A stretch of 6,372 bases of DNA. Source: an uncultured Synechococcus sp. (lineage in GTDB: Bacteria; Cyanobacteriota; Cyanobacteriia; PCC-6307; Cyanobiaceae). The notes beneath the pieces are model-generated. The model saw only the letters and a program-made list of their open reading frames with translations. It ran no database searches and had not been told where the DNA came from. The DNA lies in contig CALJTZ010000338.1 in the NCBI GenBank assembly GCA_937975655.1, forward strand, positions 1 through 6,372, given 5' to 3'. Of the stretch, positions 1-5,251 are shown piece by piece. Position numbers and translations under genes: made by a program. Each line of letters starts with the position of its first letter. Position 1 is the stretch's first letter.

Positions 1-1
1 T

Positions 2-622
2 GATGTTCCCAAGTTCACAAGATACCGTCCCACTCGTGTTGATCTAGTTGGGGCTGATCAAGGTTTTGGTTTCCAAAGATTAAAGCCATTCAATACCCCT
101 GATCTTAAAAAGCAGTGGGATGCCTTGTGTGAAGTAGCCAAGAAAAATATCGAGGCTGGCTTAGCCAATGCTAATAAACTAAAAATGGCTGCATGTGACA
201 TTAATGAAAACATGATCACCATTGTTAAAAATAACTGGAAGCGCGCTGGTTTGCCTGCTCAATCCGGTGTGTTATCGAATGTGCGCCAAATTGATGCTTT
301 GGTTGCTAAATCACCATTTGCTGAACCGGGGGTGATGTTGTTTAACCCGCCTTACGGTGAGCGTTTAGAGATCAAGGGCCGCGGCGCTAGAGATGCATTA
401 CCAAAGAACAATAATTCTCCAGAATTCATGGAGTTTTTAAATCAATTTGGTAAACACCTCAAAGATAACTTTGGTGGTTGGCAAGTCGATGTATTAACCG
501 CTGATATGGGTTTACCAGGGCAATTGCGTATGAAAGAATCTAAACGTACACCTTTATATAACGGCCCCTTGGAGTGCCGTTTGTTTAGATTTGATATGAG
601 AAAGCTAGAACAAAAGGCTTGA
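2..622 (+). CDS. RlmL-type class I SAM-dependent rRNA (guanine-N2) methyltransferase, 5' partial
   Basis: The frame is open from base 2 to the TGA at 620-622, giving 206 residues with no start inside the window, so the N-terminal THUMP part and SAM motif I lie upstream. The catalytic motif NPPYGER sits at 344-364; an N/D-PPY motif is typical of enzymes methylating an exocyclic amino group. Upstream are an acidic motif II (AACDIN, near 185-205) and a motif III-like QIDAL. The opening FGFQRLKPF segment matches what follows the GSGT loop in YcbY/RlmL-type proteins. By family, such enzymes methylate G2445 of 23S rRNA in the cytoplasm. In betaproteobacteria they are often a single-domain THUMP-methyltransferase rather than the fused RlmKL of E. 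coli, and the C-terminus here ends just after the fold, consistent with that. AT-rich codon use contrasts with the right part of the window. The family is secure; the exact target base is inferred. Confidence 0.85.
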   Translation, partial: DVPKFTRYRPTRVDLVGADQGFGFQRLKPFNTPDLKKQWDALCEVAKKNIEAGLANANKLKMAACDINENMITIVKNNWKRAGLPAQSGVLSNVRQIDALVAKSPFAEPGVMLFNPPYGERLEIKGRGARDALPKNNNSPEFMEFLNQFGKHLKDNFGGWQVDVLTADMGLPGQLRMKESKRTPLYNGPLECRLFRFDMRKLEQKA

Positions 623-666
623 TGACATTGTTTAGCGTAAGGATATAAGTAATCATTTTTATCAAT

Positions 667-693
667 TTGATTTCACTGATAATTATTTATAAA
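667..693 (+). promoter_or_regulatory. possible sigma70-type promoter before the DUF1640-like gene
   Basis: In the AT-rich gap between the methyltransferase and the small membrane protein, TTGATT (667-672) and TATAAA (688-693) resemble -35 and -10 boxes. The spacer is 15 bases, shorter than the usual 17. The background is very AT-rich, so chance matches are likely. Confidence 0.2.
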
Positions 694-720
694 ATTTGTA
701 AATAATTGCGTGAGGATTCA

Positions 721-1026
721 ATGACAAATTTTGATACATACACATTCATCAAGACGCTACAAGATAAAGGTATGCCTGAGGCCCAAGCAAAAGCTATTTC
801 TGATGGCTTGAGGAATTGTCATGATTCATCTGACTATGTAACTAAGTTGGATATTGCTTGCTTGGAGGCTAGATTAGATGAAAAGATTTCAGATGTGCTG
901 CATCGACAAACAAAGATGCTGGGTGGCATGATGATTGGCGCCATTACTTTAATGACTTTTGTGGATCGATATTTGCCATCGAATTTAGTATCTATCGGCG
1001 AGTATTGGTTACCGCGCTTGACTTAA
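721..1026 (+). CDS. small DUF1640/CCDC90-like coiled-coil membrane protein
   Basis: This encodes 101 residues. The ATG at 721 is chosen because GAGG (712-715) lies five bases upstream; the in-frame TTG at 706 precedes that ribosome site and is unlikely to be used. The N-terminus (FDTYTFIKTLQDKGMPEAQA, residues 4-23) followed by a KLD-x-ACLEARLDEKI heptad-like stretch resembles bacterial DUF1640 proteins. In these a 'FDThkfvk-L...G-peaQAeA' head leads to a coiled coil and one C-terminal membrane helix. Residues about 69-86 (MLGGMMIGAITLMTFVDR) form that hydrophobic segment. DUF1640 is distantly related to the mitochondrial calcium uniporter regulator family, but bacterial members have no settled function and none is claimed. 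It has its own gap on both sides and shares the low-GC style of the upstream gene. Confidence 0.65.
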   Translation: MTNFDTYTFIKTLQDKGMPEAQAKAISDGLRNCHDSSDYVTKLDIACLEARLDEKISDVLHRQTKMLGGMMIGAITLMTFVDRYLPSNLVSIGEYWLPRLT

Positions 1027-1112
1027 CTCAAACTATCTCAAAGAGTTACTATCTAAAAATTCTTCTTATTTCTTGAGCCCTAGTAGAATATAGGGAAAAT
1101 AGGAAAGAGATC
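1027..1112. other. 86-base AT-rich gap with weak hairpin upstream of rubredoxin
   Basis: No gene is seen here. A short inverted repeat, CCCTA (1078-1082) and TAGGG (1091-1095), has an 8-base loop and lies directly before the rubredoxin ribosome site (AGGA at 1101-1104). It is too weak to call a terminator or a regulatory element. Confidence 0.25.
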
Positions 1113-1283
1113 ATGGAATTTAAAACTTATATGTGTTTGATTTGTGGCTGGATTTACGACGAAGAGGCGGGCGCACCTGAACACGGCATTGCCCCCGGCA
1201 CCGCGTGGGCCGATGTGCCCATGAATTGGACTTGCCCAGAATGCGGCGCACGTAAAGAAGACTTTGAGATGGTGCAAATCTGA
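1113..1283 (+). CDS. rubredoxin
   Basis: This 56-residue protein contains both rubredoxin metal knuckles: CLICG (Cys8, Cys11) and CPECG (Cys41, Cys44), which together bind one iron. Conserved aromatic and core positions are present (Tyr6, WIYDEEAG, PGT-x-W, VP-x-NWTCP, DFEM). Rubredoxins are small cytoplasmic one-electron carriers; the partner cannot be told from the sequence. The ATG at 1113 follows an AGGA/GAAAGAG-type ribosome site. Length is typical for the family. A receiver domain of PilG type starts 65 bases downstream, a neighbour order known in Burkholderiales. The first 15 codons are AT-rich and the later ones much richer in G/C, so a change of source genome inside this highly conserved gene is possible though unproven. 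Confidence 0.93.
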   Translation: MEFKTYMCLICGWIYDEEAGAPEHGIAPGTAWADVPMNWTCPECGARKEDFEMVQI

Positions 1284-1309
1284 TGTCACACATCGGGTGT
1301 GAAATTTGC
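1274..1309 (+). terminator. nested inverted repeat at the rubredoxin 3' end
   Basis: An inner perfect 6-bp stem, TCACAC (1286-1291) with GTGTGA (1297-1302), encloses a 5-base loop. An outer 6-bp pair, GCAAAT (1274-1279) with ATTTGC (1304-1309), embraces it. The stop codon (1281-1283) lies in the structure. No T-run follows, so an attenuating or mRNA-stabilising hairpin between rubredoxin and the receiver gene is as likely as an intrinsic terminator. Confidence 0.35.
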
Positions 1310-1348
1310 GTGTCCTGACCTTGCACCCCAGCACCGGAGCCAAGCCCC

Positions 1349-1537
1349 TTGAGCACGACAACACCCACTTTCAAAGTTCTGGTTATTGACGACAGCAACA
1401 CCATACGGCGCAGCGCCGAGATGTTTCTGCGCCAGGCCGGTTATGAAGTCATCCTCGCCGAGGACGGCTTTGACGCGCTGTCGAAAATCAGCGACTACCA
1501 GCCGCGCATCATCTTTGTCGACGTGATGATGCCGCTG
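1349..1537 (+). pseudogene. pilG: PilG-like response regulator receiver, N-terminal half only
   Basis: Residues 1-62 carry the receiver acid pair Asp14/Asp15 (VIDDS), the TIRRSAEMFL helix typical of PilG, and the phospho-acceptor Asp58 in FVDVMMP. A complete PilG is about 120-130 residues and continues MMP-R-LDGYQ; here the match stops after MMPL and the conserved Thr/Ser, Lys and alpha4-beta5-alpha5 face are missing. In Burkholderiales pilG follows rubredoxin and is followed by pilH and other type IV pilus chemotaxis-like genes, so the start of this gene is in its normal place and its remainder has been replaced. The TTG start is supported by GGAG nine bases upstream and by the usual MSTTTPTFKVLVIDDS beginning. 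Confidence 0.7.
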
Positions 1538-2533
1538 ATGCGCGACTGGGATTTCGACGCGATCATCACCCACAACCGCTACACCCTGGTGAACCGCAAT
1601 GCGGCAGAGATGATGGACCTGGCCGTGGCGCGCGGCATGGCGGTGCTCAATGCCGCCCCCTATGCCGTGATCGTCTCCGACCGCGCCACCCTGCGCCTGC
1701 TGGCGGGTCTCGATCCGGTGTGCAGCGGCCGCATCCTGCTGAACGGCAGCGCCATCACCCACAAGCCCGCCGGGCAGCGTGCAGTGGCGATGGTGTTTCA
1801 GAGCTATGCCCTCTTCCCCCACCTGAGCGTGCTGGGCAACCTGGGGCTTGGGCTGGAGGTGCGGGGCATTCCACCCGCGGAGCGGCGCCAGCGGATTGGA
1901 GCAGTGCTGGAGCTGCTGCAGCTGCAGGGGCTGGAGCAACGCAGGCCGGCCCAGTTGTCCGGCGGGCAGCGGCAGCGGGTGGCCCTGGCCAGGGCCCTGC
2001 TGCGGGAACCGCAGCTGATGCTGCTGGATGAACCAATGAGCAACCTGGATGCCCAGCTGCGCGATGCCCTGCGGCCGGAGCTGCGTCAGCTGTTGAGCGG
2101 CGGCGGCTATCCCGCCATCTACGTCACCCACGACCAGCAGGAAGCCCTGGGCTTGGCCGACAGGATCGCCCTGCTGCACCAGGGCCGACTGCAACAGCTG
2201 GGCACGGCCCACAGCCTCTATCACGATCCCGCCAATCGCTTTGTGGCCAGCTTCCTGGGCCGGCCGGCCATCAACCTGTTCCCCCCTGAGGCCGGGCGGC
2301 AGCTGGGGGTCAGGCCGGAGCACCTGCAGCTGGTCTGCAGCGGCGGCGTGCCAGCGCAGCTGGTGCGGCGTGAATGGTTGGGCGCCCAGCAGTTGCTGTG
2401 GCTGGACAGTGCCCGGGGGCCGCTGCGGCTGCTGTGCGCGGCAGACCTGCCCATCCCAGAGCGGCTGGAGGTGGGTTGGCAACCGCAGCAGGAACTCTGG
2501 TTTGCGGAGAGCTCGGGGGAACGCTGCCGCTGA
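1349..2533 (+). CDS. chimeric frame: PilG-like receiver fragment / aldo-keto reductase fragment / ABC ATPase lacking Walker A
   Basis: One uninterrupted 394-codon frame begins at TTG 1349, with GGAG at 1336-1339 as ribosome site, and ends at TGA 2531-2533. Residues 1-62 are the first half of a PilG-type receiver. Residues about 64-106 match the interior of an aldo/keto reductase of the D-threo-aldose dehydrogenase type. Residues about 107-112 (VIVSDR) fit neither neighbour clearly. Residues about 114-394 are a MalK/UgpC/PotA-like ATPase starting just after where its P-loop should be. No partial domain could fold as its family does: the receiver lacks its beta4-alpha5 half and the Lys of the switch, the reductase lacks its catalytic tetrad, and the ATPase lacks Walker A. 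Such in-frame mosaics fit a chimeric assembly or amplification product better than a real gene. The parts are listed separately below. Confidence 0.6.
   Translation: MSTTTPTFKVLVIDDSNTIRRSAEMFLRQAGYEVILAEDGFDALSKISDYQPRIIFVDVMMPLMRDWDFDAIITHNRYTLVNRNAAEMMDLAVARGMAVLNAAPYAVIVSDRATLRLLAGLDPVCSGRILLNGSAITHKPAGQRAVAMVFQSYALFPHLSVLGNLGLGLEVRGIPPAERRQRIGAVLELLQLQGLEQRRPAQLSGGQRQRVALARALLREPQLMLLDEPMSNLDAQLRDALRPELRQLLSGGGYPAIYVTHDQQEALGLADRIALLHQGRLQQLGTAHSLYHDPANRFVASFLGRPAINLFPPEAGRQLGVRPEHLQLVCSGGVPAQLVRREWLGAQQLLWLDSARGPLRLLCAADLPIPERLEVGWQPQQELWFAESSGERCR
1538..1666 (+). pseudogene. internal fragment of an aldo/keto reductase (D-threo-aldose 1-dehydrogenase-like)
   Basis: About 40 residues, including FDAIITHNRYTL and an NRNAAEMMDLAVARGMAVLNAAPYA stretch in the same frame, resemble the central part of aldo/keto reductases. 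In these a strand ending in 'THNRyTL' is followed by a helix and a 'Gv-v-NAAPy-gG' strand of the TIM barrel. The N-terminal half with the catalytic Asp-Tyr-Lys-His tetrad and the C-terminal NADPH-binding part are absent. It has no start or stop of its own and cannot be functional alone. Composition is intermediate (34 G/C of 60 at 1561-1620), lower than the ABC part that follows. Assignment rests on recognising the motif order, so the family is fairly sure and the subfamily less so. Confidence 0.6.
1688..2533 (+). pseudogene. sugar/polyamine-type ABC importer ATP-binding subunit, 5' truncated (no Walker A)
   Basis: From TLRLLAGLDP onward the protein follows MalK/UgpC/PotA-type ATPases. It has the Q-loop in VFQSYALFPH (Gln151 of the fused frame), the signature LSGGQRQR (203-210), Walker B LMLLDEP (223-229), the D-loop SNLD and the switch His261 in VTHD. 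A TOBE-like tail with GVRPEHLQL (320-328) follows, a region that in this subfamily contacts regulators. Intact members are near 330-370 residues; about 282 remain and the first ~40-50, including GPSGCGKS, are missing. Residue TLRLLAG normally follows that P-loop directly, so the break is within a few codons of it. In cyanobacteria, relatives energise uptake of sugars or compatible solutes such as glucosylglycerol; the substrate here cannot be told. High GC agrees with all genes downstream. In the source genome this gene is probably whole. Confidence 0.8.
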
Positions 2534-2557
2534 CGGTGCAGACCCCTATCACCCATT

Positions 2558-2566
2558 TGGTACGAT
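2558..2566 (+). promoter_or_regulatory. extended -10 promoter candidate for rpmB
   Basis: TGGTACGAT (2558-2566) matches the extended -10 form TGn-TAnnAT in the 79-base gap between the ABC gene stop and rpmB. It would place transcription start near 2573, about 40 bases before the rpmB ATG. No convincing -35 box is seen, which extended -10 promoters can do without. Confidence 0.4.
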
Positions 2567-2612
2567 CCCCCAGTAGGCCAACGCCTGCAATGTTTTTCAT
2601 CGGTTGAAGGTC

Positions 2613-2849
2613 ATGTCCCGGGTCTGCCAACTCACCGGCAAGCGCGCCAACAACGGCATGGCCGTCAGCCACTCCCACGTGCGCACCAAGAAGCTCCAGC
2701 AAGTGAACCTGCAGGAGCGTCGTCTGTGGTGGGCCGAGGGCAAGCGCTTCGTGAAGCTGCGCGTGTCCACCCGCGCCCTCAAGACCATCCAAAAGAAGGG
2801 CCTCGGTGCCTATGCCAAGGAGCTGGGCGTGAACCTGGCCAAGATCTGA
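2613..2849 (+). CDS. rpmB: 50S ribosomal protein L28
   Basis: This encodes 78 residues, the usual cyanobacterial length. It opens MSRVCQLTGKRANNGMAVSH, goes on through RTKKLQQVNLQERRLWW and ends ALKTIQKKGLGAYAKELGVN-LAKI, which fits the L28 family over its whole length, including the TG-k-r-p/a-nN-vSHs nucleus. L28 is a structural protein of the large ribosomal subunit and binds 23S rRNA near the exit-site region. ATG 2613 is preferred over the in-frame TTG 2604 because homologues begin MSRVC. GAAGG (2606-2610) is very close to the start (two bases), so initiation may depend little on a Shine-Dalgarno pairing. It appears monocistronic: a promoter-like element lies upstream and a hairpin covers the stop codon. 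Confidence 0.96.
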   Translation: MSRVCQLTGKRANNGMAVSHSHVRTKKLQQVNLQERRLWWAEGKRFVKLRVSTRALKTIQKKGLGAYAKELGVNLAKI

Positions 2850-2860
2850 TCGTTCAGATC
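2843..2860 (+). terminator. perfect hairpin spanning the rpmB stop codon
   Basis: GATCTGA (2843-2849) pairs exactly with TCAGATC (2854-2860) around the 4-base loop TCGT. The left arm contains the rpmB stop TGA (2847-2849). The following bases are C-rich rather than a T-run, so it is a poor classical intrinsic terminator. It could mark the 3' end of the rpmB transcript or merely slow polymerase before the peroxiredoxin gene. Confidence 0.45.
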
Positions 2861-2887
2861 CCCTCCAATACACAATCCGCGAAACCG

Positions 2888-3466
2888 ATGAACCGTCGCG
2901 ATCTGCTTCGCGGCATCAGCGTCTCCGCCCTGGGCCTGCTGGCGTTCCCGCCGCAGGCCCTTTCCATTGGCGGGGTGTTGCCCGAGTTGAACCAGCCGGC
3001 CCCAGCCTTCCAGCTGGATGGGGTCGTGCCCGGTGAGGGCGCCGCTGCCGGCACGGCCGTGGCCGCGAGCCGCAGCCTCACGGACTTCGCTGGCCAGTGG
3101 TTGGTGATCTATTTCTATCCCCGGGATTTCACCGGTGGCTGCACCATCGAAGCCCGCGGCTTTCAGAAGGATCTGGAGGCCTTCCACCACGCCGGAGCCC
3201 AGGTGGTGGGCATCAGCGCCGATGATCCCGATTCCCATGCGGAGTTTTGCGGCAGCGAATCCCTGGCCTTTCCCTTGCTCTCGGATCCCGCTGGCACGGT
3301 GAGCAAGCGCTACGGCAGCTGGATCGCCCCCTTCTCCCAGCGCCACACCTTTCTGATCGACCCCCAGGGGGTACTCCGCAGCAGCTGGGTGGCGGTGCGG
3401 CCCAGCGGTCACAGCCAGGAGGTGTTGGCCACCCTCAGGCAACAGCAGGCGGCTCTGCGCGCCTGA
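2888..3466 (+). CDS. exported peroxiredoxin, PrxQ/BCP (AhpC/TSA) family
   Basis: From ATG 2888 this gives 192 residues. Residues 1-26 form a signal: MNRRDLLRG holds a twin-arginine-like motif, followed by the hydrophobic stretch ISVSALGLLAF and a likely cut after PPQALS. The thioredoxin-fold peroxidase domain follows (about 33-185). The PxxxTxxC active site is PRDFTGGC (78-85) with peroxidatic Cys85; the usual Pro before Cys is Gly. Arg152 in QRHTFLIDPQG matches the conserved catalytic arginine. The resolving cysteine that atypical 2-Cys BCP proteins carry five residues after the first is Arg90 here, and the only other Cys is 121. By family, it reduces hydrogen peroxide or alkyl and lipid peroxides with thiol donors; a Tat-like signal suggests the thylakoid lumen or periplasm. 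The reading frame extends upstream, but there it runs in another frame over rpmB, so ATG 2888 is the sensible start. Confidence 0.88.
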   Translation: MNRRDLLRGISVSALGLLAFPPQALSIGGVLPELNQPAPAFQLDGVVPGEGAAAGTAVAASRSLTDFAGQWLVIYFYPRDFTGGCTIEARGFQKDLEAFHHAGAQVVGISADDPDSHAEFCGSESLAFPLLSDPAGTVSKRYGSWIAPFSQRHTFLIDPQGVLRSSWVAVRPSGHSQEVLATLRQQQAALRA

Positions 3467-4022
3467 AGGTCATCACCCAACCGGTGCCGGCACCTTCCAC
3501 TTCCCAGCGGGGCAACCAGTTGCGCCAGCTGTAGGCCACGAAGTGGCCGCCCGACCCCACCCGCTCGTAGCCACCCTGGCGGTTGTCGAGCTCGCCATAG
3601 GGATCGTTGAAGATGCCGGCGCCAGGCCGGTAGCCCACCGCCAGGATCCAGTGGCCGCCCCCTCGGGGCGCTGAAGCCGGGCCATGGTGCAGAAAGCCTG
3701 TGGCCACGGGGTAGCCCAGCTGCAGCTCCTGCTCCAGGAGGGCGCGGGTGCCGCTGGTGTCAAAGCGAGCCAGGATGCCGTAGTCGGCGCAGGCGGCGAT
3801 CTGGGCCTGGGCCGAGGTGGTGTCGCCGTAGCGGCGCACGGTGTTCAGGTAGGTGTCGTCGGCGTTGGAACCGAGCAGTGCGGTGGGGCGCAGGTACTTG
3901 ACCGCCATGGCACAGGTGCTGGAAAAACACATGCGCAGGCCCTGGCCAGGCAGCTGGCTATCGGTCTGCACGTAGTACTGGCGCACAGGAAGCACCAGGA
4001 TGGAGCTGGTGGTGAGGGTCAA
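3435..4022 (-). CDS. C39-like (papain-fold) cysteine peptidase
   Basis: From TTG 4022 to the stop at 3437-3435 this gives 195 residues. A nucleophile-like Cys32 lies in RMCFSSTCAMA, followed by a helix. His124 lies in GGGHWILAVGY and Asn139/Asp140 in FNDPYGE. Cys...GGHW-x(3)-GY...NDP is the order of C39_2 peptidases. There is no ABC transporter or membrane part, so it is not a bacteriocin exporter peptidase; the substrate is unknown. The start is uncertain: TTG 4022 lies 41 bases after the glycosyltransferase stop, with only GAGG two bases before it. A GTG at 4094, overlapping that gene, would add 24 residues containing LVAC, which looks like a lipobox, but the hydrophobic run before it is short. 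The frame stays open to 4403 only as an antisense-like extension over the glycosyltransferase gene. It is probably co-transcribed with that gene and converges on the peroxiredoxin gene. Confidence 0.75.
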   Translation of the reverse strand: MTLTTSSILVLPVRQYYVQTDSQLPGQGLRMCFSSTCAMAVKYLRPTALLGSNADDTYLNTVRRYGDTTSAQAQIAACADYGILARFDTSGTRALLEQELQLGYPVATGFLHHGPASAPRGGGHWILAVGYRPGAGIFNDPYGELDNRQGGYERVGSGGHFVAYSWRNWLPRWEVEGAGTGWVMTFRRAEPPAVA

Positions 4023-4063
4023 GGCCTCGGGGCCACTGTCCTTCTGATAGCAAGCGACAAGCG

Positions 4064-5251
4064 TTAGGCCAGCTGGCGGCCGCGCCAGGTCCACCCCTGT
4101 CCCGTGCTGGTTTTCCAGATGCTGGCCGGCACGATCGCCGCGATCAGCAGGGCCCCCAACCAGCTCAGCCACCAGTAGCGAATCGGCGTGCCAAAGCGCC
4201 ACCAGCTCCACAGCCGCAGGGCCAGCAGCAGGCTGATGCCCACCACAGCTGGAGGCAGCCAGAGGGGCTGATGCAGCCCCAAAGCGGCCAGCAACACCCC
4301 CCAAGGGGCCGCAAACAGCAGCAGCACAACGGCCGCACTGCCGAGGGCCTTGATCCAGTCGCGGTCGAGGCCGAGGAACCAGTTCTTGGTCCAGCCCTCC
4401 CACAGGGCAGAAAGGCTGCGATACATCTGCAGATCCACCAGGTCCACCCCCAGCAGGTAGCGGAGTTGCAGGCCAGAGCCCTTGATCAGCCGCGCCAGGG
4501 CCAGATCCTCCACCACCTCGCCGGCCACGGCGGCATGACCGCCAACGGCTGCATAGGCACTGCGGCGGAACAGCATGAAGGGCCCGGCGGCAAAGGCGGT
4601 GGGATCGGCAGGGTCATTGCTGCGCTCCATCGGAAAGCCCAGGCCCAGCAGCGTGGCCACGATCGGCTGCACCAGCCATTCCGCCAGGCAGCTGCACTGC
4701 AGGCGCGGGGCCAGGGAGAACAGGTCGCTGCCGTGGGCGGTGGCATCCGCCAGGGCGGCAGCCAGGGCCTCAGGGCGCAGGCGCACGTCGGCATCCAGGA
4801 ACAACAGCCACTGCTGGGCTGGATCCCCCGCCGGCCAGGGGGCAGCGGCCGCCACACTGGCCGCCCAGTTCTTGCCGCACCAGCGCTCACCCTCCGGGCG
4901 CGGACCCGCCTGCAAGAGCAGACGTTCCGGCGTATCGGGGCCCAGGGCCTCGCGAGCCAGGGCGTGGGTCGCGTCGGTGGAGGCATCGTCGATCACCACC
5001 AACTGCCAGGGCACGCTGGGATCCCGGCTGGCCAGGGTCGCGCTGATGCAGTCGGTGATGTTGTCGGCCTCGTTGTAGGCGGGGATCACCACCCGCAGGT
5101 GCAACGGCGGCGGACTGGCGGGTTCAGCAAGGGAGGCGAGGGGCTTGAGCCGGGGGGCACGGCCCAGTTCCAGCTCCAGCTTGAGCAGCATCAGGGCCAG
5201 GCCGGCAACGGGGAGCCAAGCCAGCAGCGACACCACCCCTTGCACCTGCAT
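4064..5251 (-). CDS. membrane-bound family 2 glycosyltransferase (CruG/HpnB-like)
   Basis: This encodes 395 residues starting at ATG 5251, whose A is also the last base of the glutamine synthetase stop (TGATG), so translation is probably coupled. A membrane helix at about 4-24 is followed by a GT-A domain: VVIPAYNEADN (54-64), VVIDDASTDA (85-94), GKNWA (126-130), the DxD site FLDADV (151-156) and GPFMLFRRSAY (223-233). The acceptor-site acid pair is VVEDLALARLIK (246-257), then QMYRSLSALWEGWTKNWFLG (275-294). Three more hydrophobic segments lie at about 303-324, 331-347 and 358-377. This order, with the 'EGW-KN-FLG' signature before C-terminal helices, resembles cyanobacterial CruG, which attaches sugar to carotenoids such as myxol, and HpnB-type hopanoid-linked enzymes. 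A lipid or carotenoid acceptor at the membrane face is therefore plausible but unproven, so no symbol is given. Confidence 0.85.
   Translation of the reverse strand: MQVQGVVSLLAWLPVAGLALMLLKLELELGRAPRLKPLASLAEPASPPPLHLRVVIPAYNEADNITDCISATLASRDPSVPWQLVVIDDASTDATHALAREALGPDTPERLLLQAGPRPEGERWCGKNWAASVAAAAPWPAGDPAQQWLLFLDADVRLRPEALAAALADATAHGSDLFSLAPRLQCSCLAEWLVQPIVATLLGLGFPMERSNDPADPTAFAAGPFMLFRRSAYAAVGGHAAVAGEVVEDLALARLIKGSGLQLRYLLGVDLVDLQMYRSLSALWEGWTKNWFLGLDRDWIKALGSAAVVLLLFAAPWGVLLAALGLHQPLWLPPAVVGISLLLALRLWSWWRFGTPIRYWWLSWLGALLIAAIVPASIWKTSTGQGWTWRGRQLA

Noticed and set aside
706..720. TTG 706 as start of the DUF1640-like gene
   Set aside because: The GAGG ribosome site at 712-715 lies after it and suits ATG 721.
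1286..2482. A 398-codon minus-strand frame antisense to the chimeric gene
   Set aside because: The product is dominated by Gln, His, Pro and Ala with no recognisable domain, and the plus strand carries clear conserved motifs throughout; it is a GC-rich shadow frame.
1349..2533. A genuine new receiver-reductase-ATPase signalling protein
   Set aside because: All three domains are broken within their folds, essential residues are missing, and composition changes at the joins.
2726..2887. Extended start of the peroxiredoxin inside rpmB
   Set aside because: It would read rpmB in another frame and bury the clear twin-arginine signal that starts at ATG 2888.
4023..4403. N-terminal extension of the C39 frame up to 4403
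   Set aside because: The extra residues (PRPRPRLDQGPRQCG and so on) are antisense-like, out-of-frame reading of the glycosyltransferase gene and show no homology signal.
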